From NCBI RefSeq assembly GCF_030433855.1, contig NZ_JARUXC010000008.1, positions 1 to 64,000 of the forward strand: DNA of 64,000 nt, written 5' to 3'. The notes under the pieces are model-generated. The model did not search any database. It was not told where the DNA came from and worked only from the letters and a program-made list of their open reading frames with translations. A program made the position numbers and the translations under genes. Each line of letters opens with the position of its first letter. Position 1 is the first letter of the stretch. Positions 17,214 to 26,082 of this stretch are shown in pieces. The DNA comes from Agreia sp. PsM10 (lineage in GTDB: Bacteria > Actinomycetota > Actinomycetes > Actinomycetales > Microbacteriaceae).

Positions 17214-17504
17214 TCAGGAGGTCGCCGTGTTCAGGCTCTTGAGGCCCGCGAACTCCAGGTACTGCCGTCCGTCTCGGCTGATGTAGGTCACGAGCGTGTG
17301 CCCGCACGAGCGGCACAGCACGATCACGCCCTCGGCATCCCGCTCGACGACCGCCTCGCTCAGCGCGGCAGCGGCGCCGCAGTGCCGGCACGTGCCGACC
17401 GCCGTCGTGATGTCGAGGCGCAGAATCTCGCCGAGGGGGCCTGCGGCCGCGTTGCCGTCGACGCGGCTCACGGGAACATTCGCCTGGCGTGCGTGCTCGG
17501 GCAT
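17214..17504 (-). CDS. DUF6510 zinc-ribbon protein
   Basis: 96 residues with two CxxC pairs (CRHC near 39 and CRSC near 64), forming a zinc ribbon. DUF6510 proteins commonly stand beside a flavin reductase and a small sulfite-oxidase-fold enzyme, exactly as here. Its ATG is 1 nt after the stop of the reductase gene, with GGAGGAAG as ribosome-binding site inside the end of that gene. The function is not known; it may be a small accessory or assembly factor. Confidence 0.75.
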   Translation of the reverse strand: MPEHARQANVPVSRVDGNAAAGPLGEILRLDITTAVGTCRHCGAAAALSEAVVERDAEGVIVLCRSCGHTLVTYISRDGRQYLEFAGLKSLNTATS

Positions 17505-17505
17505 G

Positions 17506-18231
17506 TCAGCTTCCTCCGAAACGCTCGGTCTTGATCCGTTCGGCCGGATGCCCCAGGTCGACCAGGATGCGCGCGACCGCCTCGACGAAACCGGTCGGCC
17601 CGCAGACATACACGAGCGGGTTGTCGGCCACGGGCAGGGTGGATGCCTCGATGTCGGCCCGGGTGATGCGTCCGGCCGTGCGCGCGAATCCCACGGGGGC
17701 GGTGCGGGTGTAGACCCAGTCGAGGGCGAAGCTGTCGTCGACGAGTCCCTCGAGCTCCGACGCGTAGTAGGCGTCCTCCGGCGCACGGACCGAGTACAGC
17801 ATCCGGAACTTCGCCGTGCTCGCCGCCGCCCGGTGCGCGCGGGCGATCGACACGAGCGGAACGATGCCCGAGCCTCCCGCGATGAGCTGCACCGGCTCGG
17901 TCTGGGAGTCGCGCCAGACGAAGAAGTTGCCGAGAGGGCCCCGCACCTCGAGCATGTCGCCGGGCTCCACGTCCTGCACGAGATAGGGCGAGACCTCGCC
18001 GTCGGGAAGCTCGTCGACGGCGAGCTCGACGCTGTGCCCGTCGCCGAACGAGGCGATCGAGTACGAGCGCACGGCCTGATAGCCGTCTTCAGCGGTCAAG
18101 CGCAGATCGAGGTGCTGCCCGGCCAGGTTGCCGGGCCACTCGGGCACGTCGAGAATGAGAACCCGGCCCTGGGGCGTGACGCGCATGGCCCTGGCCACCG
18201 TTCCTACAAGCCAGCCGGCGACGATCGCCAC
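17506..18231 (-). CDS. ferredoxin/flavin reductase-type oxidoreductase
   Basis: About 241 residues of the ferredoxin-NADP reductase superfamily: RSYSIAS for flavin binding (about residue 68), a GPLGNFFVW loop, GGSGIVPLVS for NAD(P) and the terminal CGPTGFVEAVARIL. No C-terminal 2Fe-2S ferredoxin domain is present. The GTG start overlaps the TAG of the upstream molybdoenzyme (TAGTG), so the two are coupled; an internal ATG at 18186 is an alternative start. It probably passes electrons between NAD(P)H and the molybdoenzyme. Confidence 0.85.
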   Translation of the reverse strand: MAIVAGWLVGTVARAMRVTPQGRVLILDVPEWPGNLAGQHLDLRLTAEDGYQAVRSYSIASFGDGHSVELAVDELPDGEVSPYLVQDVEPGDMLEVRGPLGNFFVWRDSQTEPVQLIAGGSGIVPLVSIARAHRAAASTAKFRMLYSVRAPEDAYYASELEGLVDDSFALDWVYTRTAPVGFARTAGRITRADIEASTLPVADNPLVYVCGPTGFVEAVARILVDLGHPAERIKTERFGGS

Positions 18232-18824
18232 TACCAGTACCGCTGCTCTTTCCAGGGGTCGCCGTACATGTTGTAGCCGTTCTGCTCCCAGAATCCGGGG
18301 TCGTCGTCGGAGTGCATGCGGATGCCGTGCACCCACTTCGCGCTCTTCCAGAAGTAGAGGTGCGGAACCAGCAGCCGGGCGGGACCGCCGTGCTCGGGGT
18401 CGAGCGGCTCGCCGTCGAACTCGAATGCGATCCAGGCCTTGCCGCCCTGCAGGTCTTCGAGGGGCACGTTCGTCGTGTACCCGCCGTACGACTCGATCAT
18501 CGTGTACGCATCCGACGTGTCGATGTCGGCGAAGAGGGTGTCGAGCGAGACGCCGCGCCACGACGTGCCGAGCTTCGACCAGCGGGTCACGCAGTGGATG
18601 TCGGTGTGCACGTCTTCGATGGGCAGAGCCATGAGCTCGTCCCAGCTCCAGGTCGTCACGGCACCGGACTCGGTGGTGATGCTGAAGCTCCAGTCAGCGG
18701 TGTCGATGCGGGGCGTGGGCCCTGCCGACAGCACCGGGAAGTCCTCGGTGAGGTACTGGCCCGGGGGAAGCTCCGGGTCGGACTCGCGCCTGCGAGCCCC
18801 GAAACCGCGGGAGAAGACTGCCAT
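18231..18824 (-). CDS. molybdopterin-dependent oxidoreductase (sulfite oxidase/MsrP fold)
   Basis: 197 residues. It consists almost only of the SUOX-type molybdopterin domain, with the Mo-ligand cysteine in HCVTRWSKLG and a DHGGPARLLVPHLYFWKSAKW-like C-terminal stretch typical of the family. No Tat signal or haem domain is seen, so it should work in the cytoplasm with the downstream reductase. First gene of a three-gene unit. The substrate is unknown; oxyanion or methionine-sulfoxide chemistry is possible from the family. Cofactor genes (mobA, moeA) are 20 kb away. Confidence 0.87.
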   Translation of the reverse strand: MAVFSRGFGARRRESDPELPPGQYLTEDFPVLSAGPTPRIDTADWSFSITTESGAVTTWSWDELMALPIEDVHTDIHCVTRWSKLGTSWRGVSLDTLFADIDTSDAYTMIESYGGYTTNVPLEDLQGGKAWIAFEFDGEPLDPEHGGPARLLVPHLYFWKSAKWVHGIRMHSDDDPGFWEQNGYNMYGDPWKEQRYW

Positions 18825-18914
18825 GGTGTGCTCCTTGTTCTGGTGTGGGTGGATGTCGCAGGTGCCTGTATCGATTGTGCCCTAAACGCTGCGATTCGCA
18901 GCCGGTGACAACAT

Positions 18915-20129
18915 CTATTGCCGGACGGATGCCCGTGCCCGGCGCCGCATGAGGGTTCCGGCCGTGACCGTTGCCGCGAGCACGAGCGCCACGAAGACGA
19001 GCAGCACGGCGGTGGCGGGTTCGAAGGCGAGCGCGGCGCCCACGACCAGCACGGGGATGGCGAGACCCGCGTAGGCGACGAGGAAGATGAGCGCAAGCGT
19101 CTCTCCCTTGCGCTTCGGGTCTGCGAGCGAGACGGCGGTGCCGATCGCCCCTTTGAACAGCAGGCCCACACCGAGCCCGGCGATGACGCCGCCGCCGATG
19201 AAGAGCACGATCTGCGGAAGCAGCGCCCCGAGTGCCACCAGAACGAGCCCGGTCGAGCACGCCGCGATGGCGATGGTGAACTGCCGGTGGACCGGAACGG
19301 GAGTCAGCAGGATCTGACCCGCCGCTGCGGCGGCGAAGACCGCGAACGAGGTGGCTCCGGCCAGCAGGTGGTCTCCGGCCTCGAACGTGACCACGAGAAA
19401 AGTCGGTGCGAGCGAGGTGAAGAGGCCGAACACGGCGAAGCCCGAGAACGCACCGAACGCCGCGATGATGAATGGCCGACGCGCACCCTCCGGCACGGAC
19501 AGCTTCTGCGGGTGATATGCCGGCGCCTCGTCGGGAACGTCGACCGTCTCGGGCACAAGCATGAGCGCCACGGCGGCGACGATCAGCACGAGCAGGAATA
19601 CGAGGTGCGGCAGCACGAGGGGGTCGGGCAGGAACTCGGCGAAGAGCCCGCCGATGAGCGGCCCGAGCGAGAGACCGCCCAGGTTCGCCGCTCCCGAGAC
19701 GGATGCCGCGACCACCGTGTTCTCGTTCGGCCGGGCCGTGGCGCGCAGCTCGCCGAGGTGGGCCGTGGCCGTCGCCGTGAGCATGCCGATGCTCGCCCCG
19801 TTGACGAGCCGGGCGACGATGAGCCCCGGCACCTCGGGGAACAGCAGGAAGAGCACGGCCGACAGGGCGGATACGAGCACGGCCACGACGAGCACCCGAC
19901 GCCGGCCGAGCCAGTCGCTCACGTGTCCCGCGAGGTAGAGGCTCACGATCACGCCGACCGCGTACGCGGCGAAGATCAGCGTGATCACGAAGGCCGGGAA
20001 CCCGTCGCGCTGCTGATACAGCGGGTACAGCGGCGTGGGCACGGTCGAGTAGGCCATCACGAGAAGGAAGGTGACGGCGACGATCCAGAAACCGGCGCCG
20101 TGTCGAACGGTCGGGATGCGACGGGGCAT
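18915..20129 (-). CDS. MFS transporter
   Basis: 404 residues with about 12 hydrophobic segments. The cytoplasmic loop between helices 2 and 3 is GHVSDWLGRRRVL, the major-facilitator signature. The VPTPLYPLYQQRDGF loop after helix 1 and a large TATAHLGELRAT segment place it with drug/metabolite exporters rather than sugar porters. AAAGGA stands 12 nt before the ATG. The divergent neighbour is a 94-residue protein; a perfect 6-4-6 palindrome lies between them. The substrate is unknown. Confidence 0.88.
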   Translation of the reverse strand: MPRRIPTVRHGAGFWIVAVTFLLVMAYSTVPTPLYPLYQQRDGFPAFVITLIFAAYAVGVIVSLYLAGHVSDWLGRRRVLVVAVLVSALSAVLFLLFPEVPGLIVARLVNGASIGMLTATATAHLGELRATARPNENTVVAASVSGAANLGGLSLGPLIGGLFAEFLPDPLVLPHLVFLLVLIVAAVALMLVPETVDVPDEAPAYHPQKLSVPEGARRPFIIAAFGAFSGFAVFGLFTSLAPTFLVVTFEAGDHLLAGATSFAVFAAAAAGQILLTPVPVHRQFTIAIAACSTGLVLVALGALLPQIVLFIGGGVIAGLGVGLLFKGAIGTAVSLADPKRKGETLALIFLVAYAGLAIPVLVVGAALAFEPATAVLLVFVALVLAATVTAGTLMRRRARASVRQ

Positions 20130-20247
20130 GGGTGCGTCGGGTCCTTTCGGCGGGTGCTGCACGGCTTCGGTGAAACGGCTTCGGTGTAGACGAGTAGATG
20201 CCATCCTCTCGCGCCCCGGCGGACGCCGGGCGCGCACGGTATCGACG

Positions 20248-20263
20248 TTCGACGTATGTCGAA
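20248..20263. promoter_or_regulatory. palindrome TTCGAC-GTAT-GTCGAA
   Basis: A perfect 6-4-6 inverted repeat in the 168-bp gap between the divergent MFS gene and the small 94-residue gene. An operator for a dimeric regulator is likely; no regulator gene of obvious match is adjacent. Confidence 0.45.
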
Positions 20264-20297
20264 TGCTTTCGAGGGGGATCGTGTCTAGGTTCGTCGT

Positions 20298-20582
20298 ATG
20301 ACCGACGCGACCGAACCCCTGCATGTGAGCCAGCACCACCGCACGACGCTCGAGCACATCGAGCGCCACCCCACCACCCACAACCTCGAGTGGAACGATG
20401 TGATCGGCCTTCTCGACGAGGTCGCCGATGTGCGAGAGGAGCACGACGGCAAGTTCGTCGTGAAGCTCGGCGACGGACGCATCGTTCTGACGAAGCCCAA
20501 GCACAAGGATGTCGACGAGCAGACCGTCCTCGACCTCCGTCGGCTGCTTCACGATGCGGGATACACGAGCTCGAAGAAGTAG
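20298..20582 (+). CDS. small conserved protein, possible HicA-like fold
   Basis: 94 residues, hydrophilic, His-rich at the N-terminus. The core HNLEWNDVIGLLDEVADV followed by beta strands GKFVVKLGDGRIVLTKPKH looks like the alpha-beta-beta-beta-alpha order of HicA/dsRNA-binding-like proteins, but the catalytic His of HicA toxins is not clearly placed. No partner antitoxin gene is adjacent. Common as an uncharacterised single gene in actinobacteria. I would not call it a toxin. Confidence 0.65.
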   Translation: MTDATEPLHVSQHHRTTLEHIERHPTTHNLEWNDVIGLLDEVADVREEHDGKFVVKLGDGRIVLTKPKHKDVDEQTVLDLRRLLHDAGYTSSKK

Positions 20583-20636
20583 CTGTGGGGCGCCTCCCCC
20601 TGCAGAGGGAGGTGCCGCGCCCCGCGTTTCGCTAGC

Positions 20637-21965
20637 GTGAGTGCTGTGACGAACAGCAGGGTCGATGCGCTCGACGACGCATGGGTGCGCCCGCGGCCGT
20701 CGCGCCGGGGGTACAGGAACGACGCCGTTCTGGCCGTGGTCGTCTTCGCGCTGAGTCTCGGCAGCCTCGAGCTGTACTACTCGATCGGCTTCTACCCCGA
20801 CCCGGCGCCCGCGTGGCTCGGCATACTGATGATGCTTCTGCAGAGCGCGCCCCTCGCCTGGCGGCGGCGCTACCCCGTGTCTGTGCTCGTGTTCAGCGCG
20901 GCCGTGTTCATGGCCGTTCAGATCCTGAACGTGCCCGAGGTGCTGTTCAGCAACATCGCCTTCTTCATCGCGATGTACACGGCCGGAGCCTGGGGCAGGC
21001 ATCGTCGCCTCTCGATGGCGGCGCGCCTCCTGGTGATCGCGGCCATGTTCGTGTGGCTGTTCTCGGCGCTGCTCGCGCCGGCCTTCGCCGCCGGCCTCGC
21101 AGACAGGGATGTCGTGGGCTCGGTATCGCCGGTCGTGGCGGTCGGTCTCGTGACGATTCTGCAGAACCTGCTCTATTTCGGTGGCGCCTACTACTTCGGC
21201 AGCAGGGCATGGATCGCCGCCCGCGAGCGGGCCGCCCTGGAGGACCGCACCGAGCAGCTCGCCGAGGAGCGCGAGCGCACCGCTGCGCAGGCCGTGTCGC
21301 TCGAACGGCTGCGCATCGCCCGCGAACTGCACGATGTCGTCGCCCACCACGTCTCCGTGATGGGCGTGCAGGCCGGCGCCGCCCGACGGGTTCTGCAGCG
21401 CGACCCGCAGCAGGCGGTCGAATCGCTGTCGGCCATCGAGTCGAGTGCGCGCGAGGCGGTCGACGAACTGCACCGCATGCTCACGACGCTGCGCGACGAC
21501 AGCCAGCCAATCGAGACGGGCGGCGCGGTCGACAGCCCCAGTACGCACGGTGTCGAGCAGCTGCCCGAGCTGCTCGGCGACGCCCGCTCCGCCGGACTCG
21601 CGGCCGAGCTCACCATCGTCGGAGACCCTCGCCCTCTCAGCCCTCTGGTGTCGATCACGGTCTATCGCGTCGTGCAGGAGGCCATCACGAACGCCATCAA
21701 GCACGCCGGCGCATCGGCGTCGATCGATGCGCGGCTGCGCTACCTCGACTCGATGGTCGAGGTCGAGGTCACCGACTCGGGCGGGCTGCCCGCGCGCAGC
21801 GCCACCGGGCAGGGCTCCGGGCTCGGCATCGTGGGCATGCGCGAGCGCCTCGCCGCGGTCGGCGGCACGCTGGAGGCGGGTCCGCGCGCTCGCGGCGGCT
21901 ACCTCGTGCGGGCCGACATCCCGACCGCCTCGGCGGTCGCGCGCTCGAAGCAGGAGGCACAGTGA
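20637..21965 (+). CDS. sensor histidine kinase
   Basis: 442 residues. Five or six transmembrane segments (about 30-190) precede a HisKA_3 dimerisation domain with the phosphorylated His 232 in ARELHDVVAHH and a C-terminal HATPase domain ending in GSGLGIVGMRERL. This is the NarL-type kinase layout. GTG start at 20637; a GTG at 20646 is an alternative. The stop overlaps the response regulator (GTGA). It may sense cell-envelope stress and control the ABC exporter that follows. Confidence 0.92.
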   Translation: MSAVTNSRVDALDDAWVRPRPSRRGYRNDAVLAVVVFALSLGSLELYYSIGFYPDPAPAWLGILMMLLQSAPLAWRRRYPVSVLVFSAAVFMAVQILNVPEVLFSNIAFFIAMYTAGAWGRHRRLSMAARLLVIAAMFVWLFSALLAPAFAAGLADRDVVGSVSPVVAVGLVTILQNLLYFGGAYYFGSRAWIAARERAALEDRTEQLAEERERTAAQAVSLERLRIARELHDVVAHHVSVMGVQAGAARRVLQRDPQQAVESLSAIESSAREAVDELHRMLTTLRDDSQPIETGGAVDSPSTHGVEQLPELLGDARSAGLAAELTIVGDPRPLSPLVSITVYRVVQEAITNAIKHAGASASIDARLRYLDSMVEVEVTDSGGLPARSATGQGSGLGIVGMRERLAAVGGTLEAGPRARGGYLVRADIPTASAVARSKQEAQ

Positions 21966-22693
21966 CAGACGCCGAGATCCGCGTGCTGCTGGTCGACGAT
22001 CAGGATCTTCTGCGCAGCGGCATCCGCATCATCCTCGAGAGCGAGCCCGGAATCGTGGTGGTCGGCGAGGCGCGAGACGGGCACGGCGCCCTCGAACGCA
22101 TCAGGCAGGTCTCTCCCGACGTGGTCTGCCTCGACGTGCAGATGCCCGGCATGGACGGGCTCACCGCGACCCGCCTGATCACGGCCCTCGAGCCTCCGCC
22201 CGCCGTTCTGGTGCTCACCACGTTCGACCGTGACGACTACCTCTTCGAGGCGCTCGAGGGCGGAGCCAGCGGGTTTCTGCTGAAGAACAGCACGCCCGAG
22301 CAGCTCGTCGACGCGGTGCAGGTCGTCGCGCGCGGCGATGCCCTGCTGAGCCCGGACGTGACGCGGCGTGTGATCGAGCGGTTCGCGCAGCGCGACGCCG
22401 GCGCCAGGTCCGCTGCGGCGAGTGCGGCGGGTTCGGATGCCGCTGTCGCGGCCGCCGCAGCCTCGAGCGCTGCGGCCGCGGCCAAGGTCTCCGACCTCAC
22501 GGCACGCGAACGCGACGTGCTCGGCTACGTGGCACGCGGCATGAGCAACGCCGAGATCGCGTCGGAGCTCTTCCTCGGGGAGGCCACGGTGAAGACCCAC
22601 GTCTCGAAGGTGCTGCAGAAGCTCGGCGTGCGCGACCGCATCCAGGCCGTGGTCTTCGCCTACGAGCACGGCATCGCGGTTCCCGGCGCTTGA
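21962..22693 (+). CDS. LuxR/NarL-type response regulator
   Basis: 243 residues. The receiver domain has VDDQD at the start and phospho-acceptor Asp 58 in CLDVQMPGMDG; the LuxR-type helix-turn-helix (LTARERDVLGYVARGMSNAEIA) occupies the C-terminus. Between them lies a 35-residue linker made nearly only of Ala, Ser and Gly. Start GTG in a 4-nt overlap with the kinase gene. Likely target: the ABC exporter genes 190 bp downstream. Confidence 0.93.
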   Translation: MTDAEIRVLLVDDQDLLRSGIRIILESEPGIVVVGEARDGHGALERIRQVSPDVVCLDVQMPGMDGLTATRLITALEPPPAVLVLTTFDRDDYLFEALEGGASGFLLKNSTPEQLVDAVQVVARGDALLSPDVTRRVIERFAQRDAGARSAAASAAGSDAAVAAAAASSAAAAAKVSDLTARERDVLGYVARGMSNAEIASELFLGEATVKTHVSKVLQKLGVRDRIQAVVFAYEHGIAVPGA

Positions 22694-22702
22694 CCGTGTC
22701 GC

Positions 22703-22768
22703 AGTAGTGCCCGGCGCGGACTGTCGCGCCCGGTGTGCCGGTAACTTCAGTCCGCGGCGGGCACTATT
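22703..22768. terminator. long imperfect inverted repeat after the response-regulator gene
   Basis: Arms 22703-22722 and 22749-22768 pair over 18 of 20 positions with a 26-nt loop. It begins 9 nt after the stop codon of the response regulator, so it can act as a transcription terminator (no T-tract) or as an mRNA-processing hairpin before the ABC genes. Confidence 0.55.
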
Positions 22769-22775
22769 GCCTCCA

Positions 22776-22829
22776 TCTGGCGGGGGAGAGCAGCGGGTGG
22801 CGGCTGCGCACGCTACGTCTGGCGGGGGA
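22776..22829 (+). promoter_or_regulatory. 12-nt direct repeat upstream of the ABC exporter
   Basis: TCTGGCGGGGGA occurs at 22776-22787 and again at 22818-22829, 42 bp apart, about four helical turns, just upstream of the exporter gene. Phased direct repeats are common for response-regulator binding; the link to the NarL-type regulator is inference. Confidence 0.35.
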
Positions 22830-22879
22830 TGTGAGCGTGCGCGGGCCTCAATAGCGTGGAGGCGACGGAAGGAACATCC

Positions 22880-23764
22880 ATGCTGCAGCTCGACGCAGTC
22901 ACCAAACGCTTCGGCGACCGCACCGCCCTCGACGCCGTGAGCTTCGAGGTCGGAGACGGCCGACTGACCGGGTTCGTGGGAGGCAACGGCGCCGGCAAGA
23001 CCACGACCATGCGCATCATCCTGGGCGTGCTCGCCGCCGACTCCGGAACGGTGCGCCTGGGCGGCTCCGTGCTCGGCGCGGCAGATCGGCGCCGCTTCGG
23101 CTACATGCCGGAGGAGCGCGGTCTCTACGCCAAGATGAAGGTCGCCGAGCAGCTCGTGTACCTCGCGCGGCTGCACGGACTCTCCCGTCGCGACGCCGAG
23201 GCGAACGCCGCCGAGCTGCTCGAGCGGCTCGGACTCGCCGAGCGCGCCGACGACACCGTCGAGAGCCTCTCGCTCGGAAACCAGCAGCGTGCGCAGATCG
23301 CCGCCGCCCTCGTGCACTCTCCCGAGGTGCTCATTCTCGACGAGCCCTTCTCCGGGCTCGACCCCATGGCCGTCGAGACCGTGCTCGGGGTGCTGCACGA
23401 CGTGGCGAAGCGGGGTGCCCCGGTGCTGTTCTCGTCGCACCAGCTGGATGTCGTCGAGCGGCTCTGCGACGACGTCGTCGTGATCGCGAACGGCCAGGTC
23501 AGGGCGAGCGGCTCGCGCCAGAAGCTGCAGGACGACAATGCTGTGCGGCAGTTCGAACTGCTCGTCTCATCCGACGCCGCATGGGTGCGCGAGATGCCCG
23601 GCGTCACCGTGCTCGACTTCGACGGAGGCTACGCCCTCTTCGAGGCCGACGACGACGAGGCCGCGCAGGCCGTTCTGCGGCGCGCCATGCAGCAGGGTCC
23701 GGTCGCCAGCTTCGCGCCCCGACACCGATCGCTCGCCGAGATCTTCACGGAGGTCGTGAAATGA
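22880..23764 (+). CDS. ABC transporter ATP-binding protein (ABC-2 exporter)
   Basis: 294 residues. Walker A GGNGAGKTTT, a signature region SLSLGNQQRAQIAAALVHSP and Walker B LILDEPFSGLDP are intact. The C-terminal 70 residues form the DUF4162-like tail of NatA/CcmA-type exporters. ATG 22880 is preceded by GGAAGGA; a GTG at 22856 would add eight residues. ATGA overlap with the permease gene. Likely an exporter of Na+, a drug or an envelope component. Confidence 0.92.
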   Translation: MLQLDAVTKRFGDRTALDAVSFEVGDGRLTGFVGGNGAGKTTTMRIILGVLAADSGTVRLGGSVLGAADRRRFGYMPEERGLYAKMKVAEQLVYLARLHGLSRRDAEANAAELLERLGLAERADDTVESLSLGNQQRAQIAAALVHSPEVLILDEPFSGLDPMAVETVLGVLHDVAKRGAPVLFSSHQLDVVERLCDDVVVIANGQVRASGSRQKLQDDNAVRQFELLVSSDAAWVREMPGVTVLDFDGGYALFEADDDEAAQAVLRRAMQQGPVASFAPRHRSLAEIFTEVVK

Positions 23765-24858
23765 CCATCGCAGACACCCGGACCAACACCTTCGCTCAGA
23801 GCGCGGTGCTCGTCGCCGACCGCGAGGTGCGCATGCGCCTGCGCAGCAAGGCCTTCATCGTCTCGTCGGCGATCCTGCTGCTGGCCGTGATCGCGTCGAT
23901 CGTGGCGGGCAGCATCTTCGGCGCCTCAGCGGCCAGCTCCGTCACCCGCGTCGCCGTGGTCGGCGACACCCAGCCGTTCACGCAGGTCGCCTCGCTCGAC
24001 GTGACCGAGGCCGACAGCGTCGGCGATGCCGAGCAGCTCGTGCGTGCCGGCGATGTCGAGGCCGCGATCGTTCCGGGCGACGGGCCCACGGGCATCCGGA
24101 TTCTGGCGCTCGAGGAGGCGCCCGCCGCGCTCGTGCAGCTGCTGAGCGCGACGCCCGAGGTGTCGCTGCTCGAACCGGCCGACCAGAACGGGTCGCTCGC
24201 CTATCTGGTGGGGCTCGGCTTCGGCATCGTGTTCTTCATGGCGGCGACCCTCTTCGGCACGACGATCGCCCAGAGCGTCGTCGAGGAGAAGGCAAGCCGC
24301 GTCGTCGAGATCCTCATGTCGGCGATCTCCGCGCGCGCCCTGCTGGCCGGCAAGGTCATCGGCAACACGATTCTGGCGTTCGGCCAGATCCTGCTGATCG
24401 CCGGGGCGGCGATCGTCGGGCTGGTGGTCACGGGGCAGGATGCGCTGCTCAGCGACCTGGGGCCCTCGATCGTCTGGTTCGTGGTGTTCTTCGCGGTGGG
24501 CTTCGTGCTGCTGGCCGCGCTGTTCGCCTCGGCGGCCGCGCTCGTGTCGCGGCAGGAGGACATCGGATCGGTGACCACCCCGGTGATGATGCTGGTGATG
24601 ATCCCGTACTTCCTCATCGTGTTCGCCTGGGACAACGACCTGGTGCTCACGATCATGTCGTACGTGCCGTTCTCGGCACCGATCGGCATGCCGATGCGCA
24701 TCTACCTCGGAACCGCCGAGTGGTGGGAGCCGCTGCTCTCGCTGGTGGTCATCATCGCCACGACCGTGGTGGTCGTCCTGCTCGGGTCGAGGATCTACTC
24801 GAACTCGCTGCTGCGCACGGGCGCGAGGGTGAAGATCCTGGATGCGCTGCGCGGCTAG
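23761..24858 (+). CDS. ABC-2 type permease (NatB-like)
   Basis: 365 residues: one N-terminal transmembrane helix, an extracytoplasmic domain (about 60-145), then five or six helices with the SVVEEKASRVVEILMSAIS coupling segment characteristic of NatB/YhaP-type permeases. Starts in an ATGA overlap with the ATPase. Its TAG overlaps by 4 bp the stop of the convergent kinase gene. Confidence 0.9.
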   Translation: MTIADTRTNTFAQSAVLVADREVRMRLRSKAFIVSSAILLLAVIASIVAGSIFGASAASSVTRVAVVGDTQPFTQVASLDVTEADSVGDAEQLVRAGDVEAAIVPGDGPTGIRILALEEAPAALVQLLSATPEVSLLEPADQNGSLAYLVGLGFGIVFFMAATLFGTTIAQSVVEEKASRVVEILMSAISARALLAGKVIGNTILAFGQILLIAGAAIVGLVVTGQDALLSDLGPSIVWFVVFFAVGFVLLAALFASAAALVSRQEDIGSVTTPVMMLVMIPYFLIVFAWDNDLVLTIMSYVPFSAPIGMPMRIYLGTAEWWEPLLSLVVIIATTVVVVLLGSRIYSNSLLRTGARVKILDALRG

Positions 24859-26045
24859 GCGCGTCGGGCGATCGCCGCGATGAAGCCCCCGACGAAGGTG
24901 TCGCCCAGGCCGATCGTGGTGGGCTGCTCGACCGTCAGCAGAAAGGCGGGCACGCAGCACACCTCGGCGCCCAGGCGGGCCCGGATGCCGGCGGCGAGCT
25001 CGGCGCCCAGCGGGTTCACGGGCAGCAGGCCGGTCTGCAGGTAGTTGCGCTCGGTGAAGCCGTCGCCGCGCACGTATCGCGTACTGGCCATCTGGATCGC
25101 ACCGCGCAGCGCATCCTCGTAGTCGCCGGCACGGTCGCCCAGGGCGAGCGACCAGAACCTGGTGTGCACCACCAGCAGCGAGGCCGGGATGAGCTCGCGG
25201 AGTTCGCCGAGCGCCGCGCAGACCTCATCGACGTCGAGCAGGTCGACGGGGTGGCCCACGTAGGCCTGCATCTCGTCTTCGTTCATGCTGTACACGTCGA
25301 TGCGATCGAGCAGGGCCTGGCGCACGTGCCGGCTCAGTGCCGGCACGTGGAAGCCCGAGTCCTCGTAGAAGACGAGCGCACTCGGCGGCAGGCGGCTCAG
25401 GTGCCGACGGATGTCGTCGAGCCGTCGCAGCAGCGTCTCCTCGCTCTGGATGCTGTTGAATCCCGAGATCATGAAGAGCTCGGCCTGTTCCAGGCTGGTG
25501 CCGAGTTCGTCGCTGAGCACGAGCTCGGCGTTCGGCGGATCATTCGCGAAGATGACCCGGTTCGCGTGCGGCGAGCGCAGCTCGAGCTCGCCCACGCGCA
25601 CCCTGCTGCCCTCGACGAACTGAACGATGAGGTGCGGGTCGAGGGTGTCGCGCTCGGCGCTCGAGATGTAGGCGGAGCCCCGGGGGAGCAGCCGTCGCAC
25701 GTTGTCGTCGATGCTCACGAGGTGCAGCGTGCAGGTCACGCCCAGCGCCTCCATCGCGTAGGCCGCCCGCACGCCCGTTCCGCCGAGGGTGATGCGTCGA
25801 CGGAACCGGGCGGCGAACTCCTCGACCGTGCGGGAGGAGGCGACGAATCGCTCTCCTCCCGCACCGTCCTTCACGAAGGCGAGCAGCGCGATCAGCAAGT
25901 CGCGTTCGCTGCGGATCGCGATCAGCCGGGAGAGCTCGGAGGGCTGGATCGAGTAGTGCAGCACGAGGTCGTCGATCACCCGGGAGTCCCAGACGATCTC
26001 GTAGTCCACCGTTCCGCCGAGACCCAGCACGAGCTTCTCATTCAT
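24855..26045 (-). CDS. ADP-dependent phosphofructokinase/glucokinase family sugar kinase
   Basis: 396 residues. The ribokinase-like fold of archaeal-type ADP-dependent kinases is indicated by GLGGTVDYEI at the start, a GGTGVRAAYAMEALG helix, a small NEDEMQAYVG segment and the catalytic GLGDTFVGGF near the C-terminus. Such enzymes use ADP as phosphoryl donor. Promoter-distal gene of the sugar operon, 37 bp after the class II aldolase. It probably phosphorylates a ketose or ketose phosphate so that the aldolase can split it. PfkB-type specificity cannot be ruled out. Confidence 0.75.
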   Translation of the reverse strand: MNEKLVLGLGGTVDYEIVWDSRVIDDLVLHYSIQPSELSRLIAIRSERDLLIALLAFVKDGAGGERFVASSRTVEEFAARFRRRITLGGTGVRAAYAMEALGVTCTLHLVSIDDNVRRLLPRGSAYISSAERDTLDPHLIVQFVEGSRVRVGELELRSPHANRVIFANDPPNAELVLSDELGTSLEQAELFMISGFNSIQSEETLLRRLDDIRRHLSRLPPSALVFYEDSGFHVPALSRHVRQALLDRIDVYSMNEDEMQAYVGHPVDLLDVDEVCAALGELRELIPASLLVVHTRFWSLALGDRAGDYEDALRGAIQMASTRYVRGDGFTERNYLQTGLLPVNPLGAELAAGIRARLGAEVCCVPAFLLTVEQPTTIGLGDTFVGGFIAAIARRA

Positions 26046-26082
26046 CGTGACACCAAACGCATCGTGGGCTCGCGCCCGTCGG

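Noticed and set aside
20298-20582. HicA-type toxin
   Set aside because: The fold resemblance is weak, the catalytic His is uncertain and no HicB partner adjoins it.
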